From a virus, in the IMG/VR virus record IMGVR_UViG_3300009183_000409, positions 1 through 21,870 of that record: a stretch of 21,870 nt of DNA. One strand, written 5' to 3'. The number at the start of each line of letters is the position of its first letter. Positions within the stretch are counted from its first letter, which is position 1. The notes beneath the pieces were generated by a model that was given only the letters and a program-made list of their open reading frames with translations, ran no database searches and was not told where the DNA came from. Shown here in pieces: positions 13,896 to 19,815 of the stretch. Position numbers and translations under genes: made by a program.

Positions 13896-14492
13896 ATGAT
13901 GCCGAGAAATTGGAAGAAATTCCAGCACTATAACAATAGATGTCCTCCTTGGATTAAGGTTCACAATGACCTGTTAAAAAATCCAGATTGGTTTGCATTA
14001 AAAGATAGTAAAAGCACTTGGGTTTTAATAAATATTTGGTTGATTGCATCAGAAGATGTTGATGGAAATTTACCAGATAGCAGAACGCTAGCATTTCGCT
14101 TGCAAATGTCAGAAGATGAATTGAAAAAACATTTATCTGTATTAAATCAATGGCTTATTGAGAATGATAGCATCATGCTAGCATCATGCAAGCAAAGTGG
14201 GGTTACAGAGACAGAGACAGAGAGAGAGACAGATATATCGTTGTCTAGATTTAATGACTTTTGGAAAGAATATCCTGCTAATAGAAAAGTAGGTAGGAAG
14301 CCTTGTGAAACTAAATGGCAAAGACAGGGGTTAGATAAGATTGCAGATAAGATTATTAATCATGTTAAAACTATGAAACAAAGTAAGTCATGGAAGGAAG
14401 GATTTAATCCTGCACCATTAACTTATATTAACCAAGAGAGATGGGAAGATGATAATGCACCTAAACGAAATGTATGGGATAACGCAATATGA
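13896..14492 (+). CDS. Replication initiator/helicase-loader-like protein
   Basis: The protein has 198 residues. The N-terminal half (about 18-90) is a winged-helix replisome-organiser type domain: W-I-K-V-H-N-D-L-L, W-V-L-I-N-I-W-L-I-A, then L-P-D-S-R-T-L-A-F-R-L. A short T-E-T-E-R-E-T linker (104-112) leads to a C-terminal domain with F-N-D-F-W-K-E-Y-P, K-P-C-E-T-K-W and P-A-P-L-T-Y-I-N-Q-E-R-W, found in phage O-like and DnaT-like proteins. It probably opens the origin and loads the helicase encoded next. Repeats inside the gene may be the origin itself. Confidence 0.82.
   Translation: MMPRNWKKFQHYNNRCPPWIKVHNDLLKNPDWFALKDSKSTWVLINIWLIASEDVDGNLPDSRTLAFRLQMSEDELKKHLSVLNQWLIENDSIMLASCKQSGVTETETERETDISLSRFNDFWKEYPANRKVGRKPCETKWQRQGLDKIADKIINHVKTMKQSKSWKEGFNPAPLTYINQERWEDDNAPKRNVWDNAI
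14168..14234 (+). repeat. Internal tandem repeat and purine-rich tract, candidate origin
   Basis: Two adjacent copies of TAGCATCATGC occupy 14168-14178 and 14179-14189. They are followed by a stretch of repeated ACAGAG/AGAG units at 14205-14234 in which one strand is almost all purine. Lambda carries its origin iterons inside gene O at the equivalent linker position, and the encoded linker here is likewise low complexity. Function is inferred. Confidence 0.5.
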
Positions 14493-15412
14493 ACCTAGGT
14501 GATGCTATGGAGTCACTAACAGTTAGTCAGTCTGTAATTACTGATTACTATAAACAAAAGGAATATGCTCATGCAGAATTTAAAGTTAAAGATACGTCTG
14601 TATTTACTGACGATGTCTTGCGATATTTTAATACTGAAATACATAGCGGTAAAACATTGGGCTTCATTAAAACGGAAGATTCGTTTAGGGTAAGACCTAG
14701 CGAGCTGACTGTGTTGACGGGCGTATCAGGGCATGGCAAGAGTCTCTGGTTGTCACAGGTTATATTGTCGCTTATGGCACAAGGAACAAAGTGTTTATTA
14801 TCAAGCCTCGAGATGCGTCCAGTGTTATCTATCGCACGAATGGTGACGCAGACGTTAGGCTCACCAGAACCTACAGATGAATTCATAACAAAATTTTGTG
14901 AACGTGCAAAGGATAAGTTATATATTTATGACCAGATGGGTTCAACATCTAGTGAAGACATGATAGCAACGTTGTATTGGGGTAAGCATGTTTTAGGTGT
15001 AGAAGTATTTGTGATTGACTCACTCATGAAAATGTCAGATATTTCTGAAGACAATTACGAGAAGCAAAAGTTGTTTATAGATAGGCTTGCTGTTACTTGC
15101 AGAGATTTAGAAATTCATGTATTCTTAGTAGCACATACAAGAAAGATGTCAGATGAATCGGAAGTGCCAGATGCTACTCACATTTTAGGTTCAAGTCATA
15201 TTCGAAACTTAACAGATAACGTGATATGTGTGTGGAGGAATAGAAACAAAGAACGTGAAGTAGAGAACAACGAGAAGACAGAAGAAGAGTTAAAGAAGAT
15301 ACCAGATGCTATGGTCTTCGTACAGAAGCAACGTAACTACCAATTTGAAGGCAAGTTTTCATTTTGGTTTGACCCTAAAGGATTAAAATATAAGGAGAGT
15401 CCGTCAAGATGA
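14489..15412 (+). CDS. DnaB-like (SF4) replicative helicase, no primase domain
   Basis: The protein has 307 residues. Walker A is G-V-S-G-H-G-K-S (78-85). A catalytic glutamate lies in S-S-L-E-M-R-P (105-111). Walker B is E-V-F-V-I-D-S-L (172-179). Motif H3 includes F-L-V-A-H-T-R-K. The late G-S-S-H-I-R-N-L-T-D-N-V and arginine-rich tail are DnaB-family features. It lacks the N-terminal domain of DnaB and any primase part, so it resembles the RecA core of phage helicases. It is coupled by ATGA to the loader-like gene. Confidence 0.88.
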   Translation: MNLGDAMESLTVSQSVITDYYKQKEYAHAEFKVKDTSVFTDDVLRYFNTEIHSGKTLGFIKTEDSFRVRPSELTVLTGVSGHGKSLWLSQVILSLMAQGTKCLLSSLEMRPVLSIARMVTQTLGSPEPTDEFITKFCERAKDKLYIYDQMGSTSSEDMIATLYWGKHVLGVEVFVIDSLMKMSDISEDNYEKQKLFIDRLAVTCRDLEIHVFLVAHTRKMSDESEVPDATHILGSSHIRNLTDNVICVWRNRNKEREVENNEKTEEELKKIPDAMVFVQKQRNYQFEGKFSFWFDPKGLKYKESPSR

Positions 15413-15576
15413 GAACATTAACAGATTACCAAGTAAGAAAACAATGGCGTGTTAAGTTACATGCTAAACGATGTGCAGATCAAGACCAATCAGTAGAACG
15501 ATATCATCGTGATGCTAAAGTTTTAAATAGATGTATGAGTATTTATAAAATTGAAGGCACTAAAGCAACGTGGTAA
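15409..15576 (+). CDS. Small basic protein, 55 residues
   Basis: ATG 15409 overlaps the helicase stop as ATGA, with AAGGAGAG about ten bases upstream. The product is very basic (R-K-Q-W-R-V-K-L-H-A-K-R-C) with a helical H-R-D-A-K-V-L-N-R-C segment. A nucleic-acid role is plausible; no family is recognised. The next gene starts inside its last codons. Confidence 0.62.
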   Translation: MRTLTDYQVRKQWRVKLHAKRCADQDQSVERYHRDAKVLNRCMSIYKIEGTKATW

Positions 15577-15743
15577 CAATAAATGATTTTATAAAGGAAT
15601 GTAAAAAAATATTTGGTGAAGACATTTCATACAAAGCAATATCTAAAGATGGTGTAACATTTAAGAGCAAAGGATGGGAAGATAAATATGATTCGATTTG
15701 TTTTGACGAAATACAATTACGAAAACTTACTAACAAAAATTAA
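15570..15743 (+). CDS. 57-residue hypothetical protein with GTG start
   Basis: A GTG at 15570 opens a frame that fills the gap between two genes and continues 56 bases into NinB. The protein reads D-F-I-K-E-C-K-K-I-F-G-E then strand-like S-Y-K-A-I-S-K-D-G-V-T-F-K-S-K-G-W-E, an orderly alpha/beta pattern rather than random sequence. No strong ribosome site is visible, so coupling is likely. Confidence 0.5.
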   Translation: MVTINDFIKECKKIFGEDISYKAISKDGVTFKSKGWEDKYDSICFDEIQLRKLTNKN

Positions 15744-16044
15744 AGCTCTTGATTTGTCTAAACGATGGCGTGTGAATATTTCTGAGGAGAAAGTTGTGAG
15801 GTCACTTGAGCAGAACGAACGCCTCTGGTCGTTGTATAGTTCAGTTGCTAACTACACAGGCGAAGACCCAACCACTATTCATGAGTTGATGGGCTATAAG
15901 TTTCTACGTTATCAAACTGAAATTGCTGGTAATGCAGTAGAGTTAGTTAGGTCAACGACAAAGTTGGATAGTAAACAAATGGCAGAGTATCAAGAACACA
16001 TTGAACAATGGGCTAGTCAGTTGGGTTGGAGTTGGGAGTTATGA
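15688..16044 (+). CDS. ninB: NinB-like recombination mediator
   Basis: The protein has 118 residues. K-R-W-R-V-N-I-S-E-E-K, R-S-L-E-Q-N-E-R-L-W-S-L-Y, and the end S-T-T-K-L-D-S-K-Q-M-A-E-Y-Q-E-H-I-E-Q-W-A match the NinB (lambda Orf) pattern, in which R-S-x-x-Q-N and S-T-x-x-L are the most conserved. It would bind single-stranded DNA and assist recombination. Slightly shorter than lambda NinB. The start sits in the end of the preceding gene. Confidence 0.78.
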   Translation: MIRFVLTKYNYENLLTKIKALDLSKRWRVNISEEKVVRSLEQNERLWSLYSSVANYTGEDPTTIHELMGYKFLRYQTEIAGNAVELVRSTTKLDSKQMAEYQEHIEQWASQLGWSWEL

Positions 16045-16334
16045 GTAACTATAGAAACAAAAAACTATTAGAAGCTGTTAGAGAGTTCCCTTGTGCTATG
16101 TGTGGTAGACAGGATGGGACAGTTTGTGCGTCTCATTCCAATCAACAAAGAGATGGTAAGGGTACAGGAATTAAAGCACATGACTATCGTATAGCTAGCC
16201 TTTGTTACCAATGTCATGATATGATAGACAATCATAAAGAGTTAAGCAGGGCAGATAAAGTAGAAGCATGGGAGTCTGCTCATCGTAAAACTGTAGGATT
16301 GTTATTTGATAAGGGGTTAATTAAAATTGGGTAA
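16041..16334 (+). CDS. YbcO/DUF1364-like HNH-type nuclease
   Basis: I use ATG 16041, overlapping the NinB stop as ATGA, instead of a TTG 15 bases upstream. The product has 97 residues. C-A-M-C (18-21), C29, A-S-H-S (30-33), G-K-G-T-G-I-K-A-H-D-Y-R (39-50) and C-Y-Q-C-H-D-M-I-D (55-63) are the zinc and catalytic features of YbcO-like nucleases found beside ninB in lambdoid phages. It may resolve or trim recombination intermediates. Confidence 0.82.
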   Translation: MSNYRNKKLLEAVREFPCAMCGRQDGTVCASHSNQQRDGKGTGIKAHDYRIASLCYQCHDMIDNHKELSRADKVEAWESAHRKTVGLLFDKGLIKIG

Positions 16335-16527
16335 AGGTTCTACAAGAAGACCATTGTTAATTTCTGAGCAAGAAGCGGAAGACAATTGGAATAAAATATT
16401 TAAAAAAGATTACGAATATCAGTTAAACAAATCTACAGGTGAAGTAGAAAAGCGTTTCCTAGATGGCATATCTAAACCTAACGAAAGTCAATTTGATGGC
16501 GACAAGCCCAACGCAGTTAAGCCTTAA
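16327..16527 (+). CDS. MGKGSxxRP-type small phage protein, TTG start
   Basis: TTG 16327 starts inside the end of the nuclease gene, with AAGGGG about twelve bases upstream. The TTG is supported because the resulting N-terminus (G-K-G-S-T-R-R-P, then N-W-N-K-I-F) is a pattern I know from small proteins of many aquatic podoviruses. The role is unknown. Confidence 0.65.
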   Translation: MGKGSTRRPLLISEQEAEDNWNKIFKKDYEYQLNKSTGEVEKRFLDGISKPNESQFDGDKPNAVKP

Positions 16528-16810
16528 GAAGCTCAGATCAGAGGGATACTTAGTATCAATTACAGAAAAATTTAATCATTTCTGTAAGATAAGGCAGGAC
16601 ATGTGGGGTTGGTGTGATCTCCTTGCTATAAAAGAAGATGAAGTATTAGCAGTACAAACTACAAGCTATACAAATATATCTGCAAGAATTAAAAAAATTG
16701 CTGATAGTGATACTATAGCAATAGTAAGAAAGGCTAACATAAAAGTGCATGTACATGGTTGGCGTAAGGTTGGCAGTCGTTGGGAATGTAAAATGGTGGA
16801 TGTATCGTGA
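16496..16810 (+). CDS. PD-(D/E)xK-like nuclease-fold protein
   Basis: I choose ATG 16496 (A-T-S-P-T-Q-L-S-L-K-K-L-R) because this N-terminus matches a widespread phage family; an upstream start at 16463 would only duplicate the end of the previous gene. The product has 104 residues. K-I-R-Q-D-M-W-G-W-C-D-L-L-A-I (31-45) and L-A-V-Q-T-T-S (51-57) give the D...Q-x-T variant of the restriction-endonuclease core. Q-x-T instead of E-x-K means activity is uncertain. H-V-H-G-W-R-K and W-E-C-K complete the usual end. Confidence 0.72.
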   Translation: MATSPTQLSLKKLRSEGYLVSITEKFNHFCKIRQDMWGWCDLLAIKEDEVLAVQTTSYTNISARIKKIADSDTIAIVRKANIKVHVHGWRKVGSRWECKMVDVS

Positions 16811-17124
16811 GACCCCATGAAAGACAGTATGAATTAAATGGTAAGTCAGTCAATATAGAAAAGATACGAATGAGTATTCTAGAAGCTATTGATGATAACC
16901 CATTAACACTTCCTCAATTAGCTGACGCATTAAAGACTGAACCTAGAAAACTACAATACATATTACTCAATATGCACACTATTGGATTAGTCCATATTAA
17001 TAAAGAGGAAAAGTTTCACAGGTATTCTAAAGTAAAAGCACCCATGCTACAAGATATATTTCATCCAATGCCTGATTTTAGCAATATGATTAAGGGCGTT
17101 TATATTTATACCAACGAGGATTGA
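16807..17124 (+). CDS. Winged-helix DNA-binding-like protein, GTG start
   Basis: GTG 16807 overlaps the previous stop as GTGA. In 105 residues, I-R-M-S-I-L-E-A-I-D-D-N-P-L-T-L-P-Q-L-A-D-A-L-K-T-E-P-R-K-L-Q-Y-I-L (20-53) is a standard winged-helix arrangement, followed by a turn and wing (G-L-V-H-I-N-K-E-E-K-F-H-R-Y). Directly before the Q-like gene, it may be another regulator. Confidence 0.68.
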   Translation: MRPHERQYELNGKSVNIEKIRMSILEAIDDNPLTLPQLADALKTEPRKLQYILLNMHTIGLVHINKEEKFHRYSKVKAPMLQDIFHPMPDFSNMIKGVYIYTNED

Positions 17125-17451
17125 ATGCACATAGATAGACTTAAACAAATACTTGACGATTGGTCTTTATGGATGCACGCACCTAGTCATAAGCTAGGCT
17201 ATCCAAGTAAGTCATTAGGAATGATTAGCGGAGGAGAGTCTACTAGCGATGCCTTTGAAGAGATGTTGTCAGAGATGGACATGACTAACGTCAGGACAAT
17301 TGATGCCATTATCAGTAGTTTACCTGAAGATCAGAGAGATGCGGTCTATGCTAGGTATTTAAAAACATCCAAGTATGACGACTATGAGACCCAACTATCA
17401 TTAGCCTTTGACAACATGTTGACTATAGCTTCTAGAAGGATTGTGGCTTGA
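17125..17451 (+). CDS. Q-like late antitermination protein
   Basis: The protein has 108 residues. It has the W-x-x-W pair (13 and 16), L-G-Y-P (24-27), a serine/glycine loop, and a C-terminal helix-turn-helix-like half beginning V-R-T-I-D-A-I-I-S-S-L-P-E-D-Q-R-D-A-V-Y-A-R-Y. These features follow the phage antitermination Q family, which joins RNA polymerase at a paused late promoter. Context gives strong support: a consensus promoter begins in its last codons and a terminator lies just beyond. Sequence similarity alone would be moderate. Confidence 0.72.
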   Translation: MHIDRLKQILDDWSLWMHAPSHKLGYPSKSLGMISGGESTSDAFEEMLSEMDMTNVRTIDAIISSLPEDQRDAVYARYLKTSKYDDYETQLSLAFDNMLTIASRRIVA

Positions 17452-17477
17452 CAGACCTATATGGTTTATGATATAAT
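17448..17477 (+). promoter_or_regulatory. Full-consensus promoter at the end of the Q-like gene (P_R'-like)
   Basis: TTGACA (17448-17453) overlaps the Q-like stop codon and TATAAT (17472-17477) follows after 18 bases. Both hexamers are exact. Start would be near 17484. A -10-like GATAGT (17489-17494) occurs in the first transcribed bases, where lambdoid late promoters carry the sigma-dependent pause signal used by Q. Confidence 0.9.
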
Positions 17478-17483
17478 TCGGTT

Positions 17484-17554
17484 GTTGGGATAGTCTCGCC
17501 CATAATCTCCGTACTCTCCTCAAAGTCCCCTATTCTCATTAGGGGATTTTTTTT
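17484..17554 (+). ncRNA. Possible short leader RNA between late promoter and terminator
   Basis: Promoter and terminator together predict a roughly 70-base RNA with no open frame of note. In lambda the comparable 6S RNA is an untranslated abortive product of P_R'. An independent regulatory role cannot be judged from sequence. Confidence 0.5.
17526..17554 (+). terminator. Intrinsic terminator downstream of the late promoter
   Basis: TCCCCTA (17526-17532) pairs with TAGGGGA (17540-17546) around a seven-base loop and is followed by eight T (17547-17554). A transcript from the promoter above would end after about 65-70 bases unless antiterminated. It also ends the early rightward operon. Confidence 0.93.
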
Positions 17555-17565
17555 ATAGGTATATT

Positions 17566-17736
17566 ATGAAAGCCACTAAAAAACAGCAAGTTAAGATGTC
17601 TAAAGTGTTTAAAGAATTTGGTAAGGGTGAATTGAACATCGGAAAATCATCTAAGAAAGTACCGAACACAAAGACAGGGCAAAAGCAAGCTATCGCAATC
17701 GCCTTATCACAAGCAAAGATGTCTAAAAAGAAATAG
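17566..17736 (+). CDS. DUF6496-like lysine-rich protein
   Basis: This 56-residue protein begins 12 bases after the terminator. K-M-S-K-V-F-K-E-F-G-K-G-E-L-N-I-G then Q-K-Q-A-I-A-I-A-L-S-Q-A fits the DUF6496 pattern (K-V-M-x-E-x-x-x-G-x-L ... Q-A-I-A-I-A-L-S-x-A). It ends in K-K-K. It is the first gene behind the late promoter and may be a virion or DNA-binding protein. Its stop lies one base from the opposing gene. Confidence 0.75.
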   Translation: MKATKKQQVKMSKVFKEFGKGELNIGKSSKKVPNTKTGQKQAIAIALSQAKMSKKK

Positions 17737-17737
17737 C

Positions 17738-17911
17738 CTATTTCTCATTTATCTTATTTCTGATAAGTGAGTTAGCTTCCTTTTTAGTGTTAAGAAAATA
17801 ATAGTTTTTAATTGTAGATTGATTGTAAAGAATTACATCATTCAAAAAGCTAGATAGCTTTTTACTGTTAAAGTTAGCAATAGTTCTGTTTTTAAAGTCG
17901 ATAACATACAT
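17738..17911 (-). CDS. Hypothetical 57-residue basic protein (end of minus-strand array)
   Basis: ATG 17911 has a GGGAGA ribosome site. The protein is polar and lysine/asparagine-rich, with F-N-S-K-K-L-S-S-F-L-N-D-V-I-L-Y and a helical end T-K-K-E-A-N-S-L-I-R-N-K. It is the last gene of the leftward array. A hairpin formed by CTCATTTATC/GATAAGTGAG (17744-17753 with 17762-17771) lies in its own coding end. Confidence 0.62.
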   Translation of the reverse strand: MYVIDFKNRTIANFNSKKLSSFLNDVILYNQSTIKNYYFLNTKKEANSLIRNKINEK

Positions 17912-17912
17912 T

Positions 17913-18059
17913 TTAGTCTCCCAATTCGCATAAGTTATAAATTAACTCATAGATTTCTTGACCGCTTTCACTCATTCTGTCATAGTCAAAAGATAAAAGG
18001 TCTATAAGTTCTCTCAATTCTAAATATTGAGCCGATGTAATAGTGTCATGTTTTTGCAT
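17913..18059 (-). CDS. Hypothetical 48-residue acidic protein
   Basis: AAGGAG lies before ATG 18059, which overlaps the previous stop as TAATG. The protein is helical and acidic (Q-Y-L-E-L-R-E-L-I-D-L-L-S-F, then Q-E-I-Y-E-L-I-Y-N-L-C-E-L). No motif is recognised. Confidence 0.65.
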   Translation of the reverse strand: MQKHDTITSAQYLELRELIDLLSFDYDRMSESGQEIYELIYNLCELGD

Positions 18060-18223
18060 TATTTGTTCTCCTTATATTCAATATAAAGCTCTTCGGCTAG
18101 GTTGTCGGCTTCTTTATCTGTCATAGGGTCGCAATCCTCAAACGAATAAACAAGTTCATGATTAACATAGAATTTAAACTGATACTTTGAATCAGGGTCA
18201 TAAGAATAGGTGTAATCACTCAT
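18059..18223 (-). CDS. Hypothetical 54-residue protein
   Basis: ATG 18223 overlaps the upstream stop as ATGA. It contains Y-Q-F-K-F-Y-V-N-H-E-L-V-Y-S-F and D-P-M-T-D-K-E-A-D-N-L-A-E-E-L-Y-I-E-Y, a strand-hairpin plus helix plan also seen in the genes at 18593 and 19592. Acidic; unknown function. Confidence 0.62.
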   Translation of the reverse strand: MSDYTYSYDPDSKYQFKFYVNHELVYSFEDCDPMTDKEADNLAEELYIEYKENK

Positions 18224-18447
18224 TTTGAAGCACCTTGAACCCCTCTATCAATAGAATCTAACTCTTCATTGGTATTGATAAGTTCTAGTAAGTGTTCTGC
18301 AAGTTCTAAACGCCCTTGATAAATACCCTCTGAACCATCTGTTAAGGCACCTTCTAGAGCTTCGTTAGCGTCATCAATAGCACCTTGCAATTGCATTTTA
18401 ATAACATTTATAAGTCTTTTCTGTTGATGTATTAATAAATCGTTCAT
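18220..18447 (-). CDS. Hypothetical 75-residue helical protein
   Basis: GGAGG lies before ATG 18447, coupled by ATGA to the upstream gene. It is almost wholly helical (R-L-I-N-V-I-K-M-Q-L-Q-G-A-I-D-D-A-N-E-A-L then L-E-L-A-E-H-L-L-E-L-I), a likely two-helix or coiled-coil dimer. No known family. Confidence 0.65.
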   Translation of the reverse strand: MNDLLIHQQKRLINVIKMQLQGAIDDANEALEGALTDGSEGIYQGRLELAEHLLELINTNEELDSIDRGVQGASK

Positions 18448-18596
18448 ATTTCCTCCGTTTGAATATTAGTAAACTCAATGCTTACTTTCTCATTAGTAGG
18501 ACTTATTGATAATACATCGCATATGCTTTCCCAAACATATACGTTATCAAATTCGTCTGCGTATAGCTTTAATATATTGACTTTTTTTTGTGTCAT
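18444..18596 (-). CDS. Hypothetical 50-residue protein
   Basis: ATG 18596 is coupled to the upstream gene by ATGA and follows a GGAGA site. A basic start (T-Q-K-K-V-N) leads to strand-like V-Y-V-W-E-S-I-C-D-V-L and K-V-S-I-E-F-T. No function is known. Confidence 0.62.
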   Translation of the reverse strand: MTQKKVNILKLYADEFDNVYVWESICDVLSISPTNEKVSIEFTNIQTEEI

Positions 18597-18772
18597 GATG
18601 CGTTCTCCATGTTGATAAAGTTTTTAGCTTGTTTAATAGACCGAAAATTATCTCCCCAAACGTCATAAGGGTCTCCATTTTCGTCTAATTTCCAAACGTG
18701 ATAGTATTCTGTTCTACCTGTAAAGCTATAGCTGTTATTTATAAGATAATTGTTATATATGATTGAGTGCAT
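18593..18772 (-). CDS. Hypothetical 59-residue protein with Y/W-rich strands
   Basis: It has an AAGGAGA ribosome site. Y-Y-H-V-W-K-L-D-E-N-G-D-P-Y-D-V-W-G-D-N is a beta-hairpin with a D-E-N-G turn, followed by a helix (S-I-K-Q-A-K-N-F-I-N). The same W-x-L-D-x-x-G then helix layout occurs in many tiny phage proteins that bind host proteins. No family is assigned. Confidence 0.62.
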   Translation of the reverse strand: MHSIIYNNYLINNSYSFTGRTEYYHVWKLDENGDPYDVWGDNFRSIKQAKNFINMENAS

Positions 18773-18783
18773 GGTTATTCTCC

Positions 18784-18969
18784 TTAAATATATTCATGGT
18801 CAATTTTGATATTCCAATGGATAGCGTCTCCAAATTGGTTTGCTTTGTCAATGGCTTCAATAAGTGTATCTAGTTCGCTTGTATCTATTAAATCAAGCCT
18901 TAATTCAAAGCATGGTCTACCTTCTTTTTCTTTATTGGTATAGCCTTGCATAATTGTATTAGCTAACAT
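18784..18969 (-). CDS. Hypothetical 61-residue protein
   Basis: AAGGAG lies before ATG 18969, which overlaps the previous stop as TAATG. F-E-L-R-L-D-L-I-D-T-S-E-L-D-T-L-I-E-A-I-D-K-A and A-I-H-W-N-I-K-I-D-H suggest a small alpha/beta fold. Function unknown. Confidence 0.65.
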   Translation of the reverse strand: MLANTIMQGYTNKEKEGRPCFELRLDLIDTSELDTLIEAIDKANQFGDAIHWNIKIDHEYI

Positions 18970-19121
18970 TATGTATTCTCCTTAAATGATAATTCTAATT
19001 CCTCTAATTGAGTTTTTATATTGTCATAACATTCATTGATAGAATCATATCCAAATGGTATAGAGCCATTTTGTAGGTCTGATATATCAAAGAAAATACT
19101 TTGTATAGTTTCTAATTGCAT
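18969..19121 (-). CDS. Hypothetical 50-residue helical protein
   Basis: It starts at ATG 19121 after an AAGGAG site. The sequence TTGTCAAG (seen here as CTTGACAA) lies between ribosome site and ATG. The product is acidic and helical, ending K-T-Q-L-E-E-L-E-L-S-F-K. Unknown family. Confidence 0.6.
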   Translation of the reverse strand: MQLETIQSIFFDISDLQNGSIPFGYDSINECYDNIKTQLEELELSFKENT

Positions 19122-19133
19122 TGTCAAGTCTCC

Positions 19134-19220
19134 TTATAAAGATAACATTAATAGTAAAAACATATATAGATTAATAAAGCCTAGTAATAATATTAAAAAG
19201 TGTTTAAGTAAGTTATTCAT
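19134..19220 (-). CDS. 28-residue TM micropeptide
   Basis: AAGGAG sits seven bases before ATG 19220. After N-N-L-L-K-H the rest is one membrane span (F-L-I-L-L-L-G-F-I-N-L-Y-M-F-L-L-L-M-L). It overlaps the end of the gene upstream and fills an otherwise empty gap. Real expression is likely because of the good ribosome site; the role is unknown. Confidence 0.58.
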   Translation of the reverse strand: MNNLLKHFLILLLGFINLYMFLLLMLSL

Positions 19221-19404
19221 TGTTTAATCTCCTTGTAATTTCATTATTTAATGCCTCAAGTAATAGAGTGTCATAACGTAATATATAACCGCTATCAATT
19301 CTATTTTTAAGATAGTTATATTCATACTTTAAAGAATCAATGTCAATGAATTTAATATCTATACAAGTTTGAGGGTAAAATGTTTTTAATGTTATTTGAT
19401 TCAT
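19213..19404 (-). CDS. Hypothetical 63-residue protein
   Basis: AAGGAGG lies before ATG 19404, and the start overlaps the stop of the gene upstream. The helical part (L-K-Y-E-Y-N-Y-L-K-N-R-I) and E-A-L-N-N-E-I-T-R-R-L resemble the 'L-x-x-E-L-x-R-R' end of small phage coiled-coil proteins. No function assigned. Confidence 0.65.
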   Translation of the reverse strand: MNQITLKTFYPQTCIDIKFIDIDSLKYEYNYLKNRIDSGYILRYDTLLLEALNNEITRRLNNE

Positions 19405-19550
19405 TATAAAACCTCCTTATTAATATAACTGTCAATTTGTTTGATAATGCTGTCATATTGCTTTAATGATATAGATTGAGGAAGACATAAAGTCAAGCCT
19501 TTGTCAATCTGTTGTTTAATCTCTTTAAGTTCTGTTATAGATAGTTTCAT
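19404..19550 (-). CDS. Hypothetical 48-residue helical protein
   Basis: AGGAG lies before ATG 19550. T-E-L-K-E-I-K-Q-Q-I-D-K-G and L-K-Q-Y-D-S-I-I-K-Q-I-D-S-Y form two helices; the end overlaps the next start as TAATG. A consensus-like promoter sits immediately upstream, so this gene may also start its own transcript. Confidence 0.63.
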   Translation of the reverse strand: MKLSITELKEIKQQIDKGLTLCLPQSISLKQYDSIIKQIDSYINKEVL

Positions 19551-19578
19551 AATGTTATCTCCTGTTAGTGTATAAGTA

Positions 19579-19606
19579 ATAATACATAAGTTTATAATGT
19601 TGTCAA
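19579..19606 (-). promoter_or_regulatory. Candidate internal leftward promoter of the small-gene array
   Basis: On the minus strand TTGACA (19601-19606) is followed after 16 bases by TATTAT (19579-19584, five of six). It lies in the end of the 45-residue gene and just before the next. Start would fall near 19572, about 22 bases before ATG 19550. Confidence 0.6.
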
Positions 19607-19729
19607 GTATTCTTTAAACAATCTTTTAGCGTCTTTAATAGTGTAAAAGTAATATGTTTGATATATATATTGATTATCTTTTATATCTGATAGCGTTATA
19701 GAGCCATTATAATTCTTTGTTATAGACAT
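19592..19729 (-). CDS. Hypothetical 45-residue protein
   Basis: AGGAGA lies before ATG 19729. A strand-rich start (Y-N-G-S-I-T-L-S-D-I, Q-Y-I-Y-Q-T-Y-Y-F-Y) is followed by a helix T-I-K-D-A-K-R-L-F-K-E-Y. This F-x-x-I-K-x-A-K-x-x-F end recurs in the gene at 18593, hinting at relatedness. Unknown function. Confidence 0.62.
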   Translation of the reverse strand: MSITKNYNGSITLSDIKDNQYIYQTYYFYTIKDAKRLFKEYLTTL

Positions 19730-19779
19730 GGTTATATCTCCTGTTATATTGTCAAGTTTGATTAATTCGTAGTTATAAA

Positions 19780-19803
19780 AGGGGTTCTTTATAAAATCCC
19801 CCT
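19780..19803 (-). terminator. Weak leftward terminator or attenuator
   Basis: On the minus strand AGGGG and CCCCT pair around a 14-base loop, followed by TTTTAT. It lies between the 91-residue gene and the rest of the array, so it could reduce read-through from the promoter at 20155. The stem is short. Confidence 0.42.
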
Positions 19804-19815
19804 ATAACATATATA

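Noticed and set aside
13551-17451. Temperate-phage lysogeny module
   Set aside because: A Cro-like gene and divergent promoters are present, but no integrase, CI-like repressor or attachment site could be found in the window.
17730-17746. Inverted repeat AGAAATAG/CTATTTCT between convergent genes
   Set aside because: The loop of one base cannot form a normal hairpin, and the repeat is made of the ends of two coding regions.
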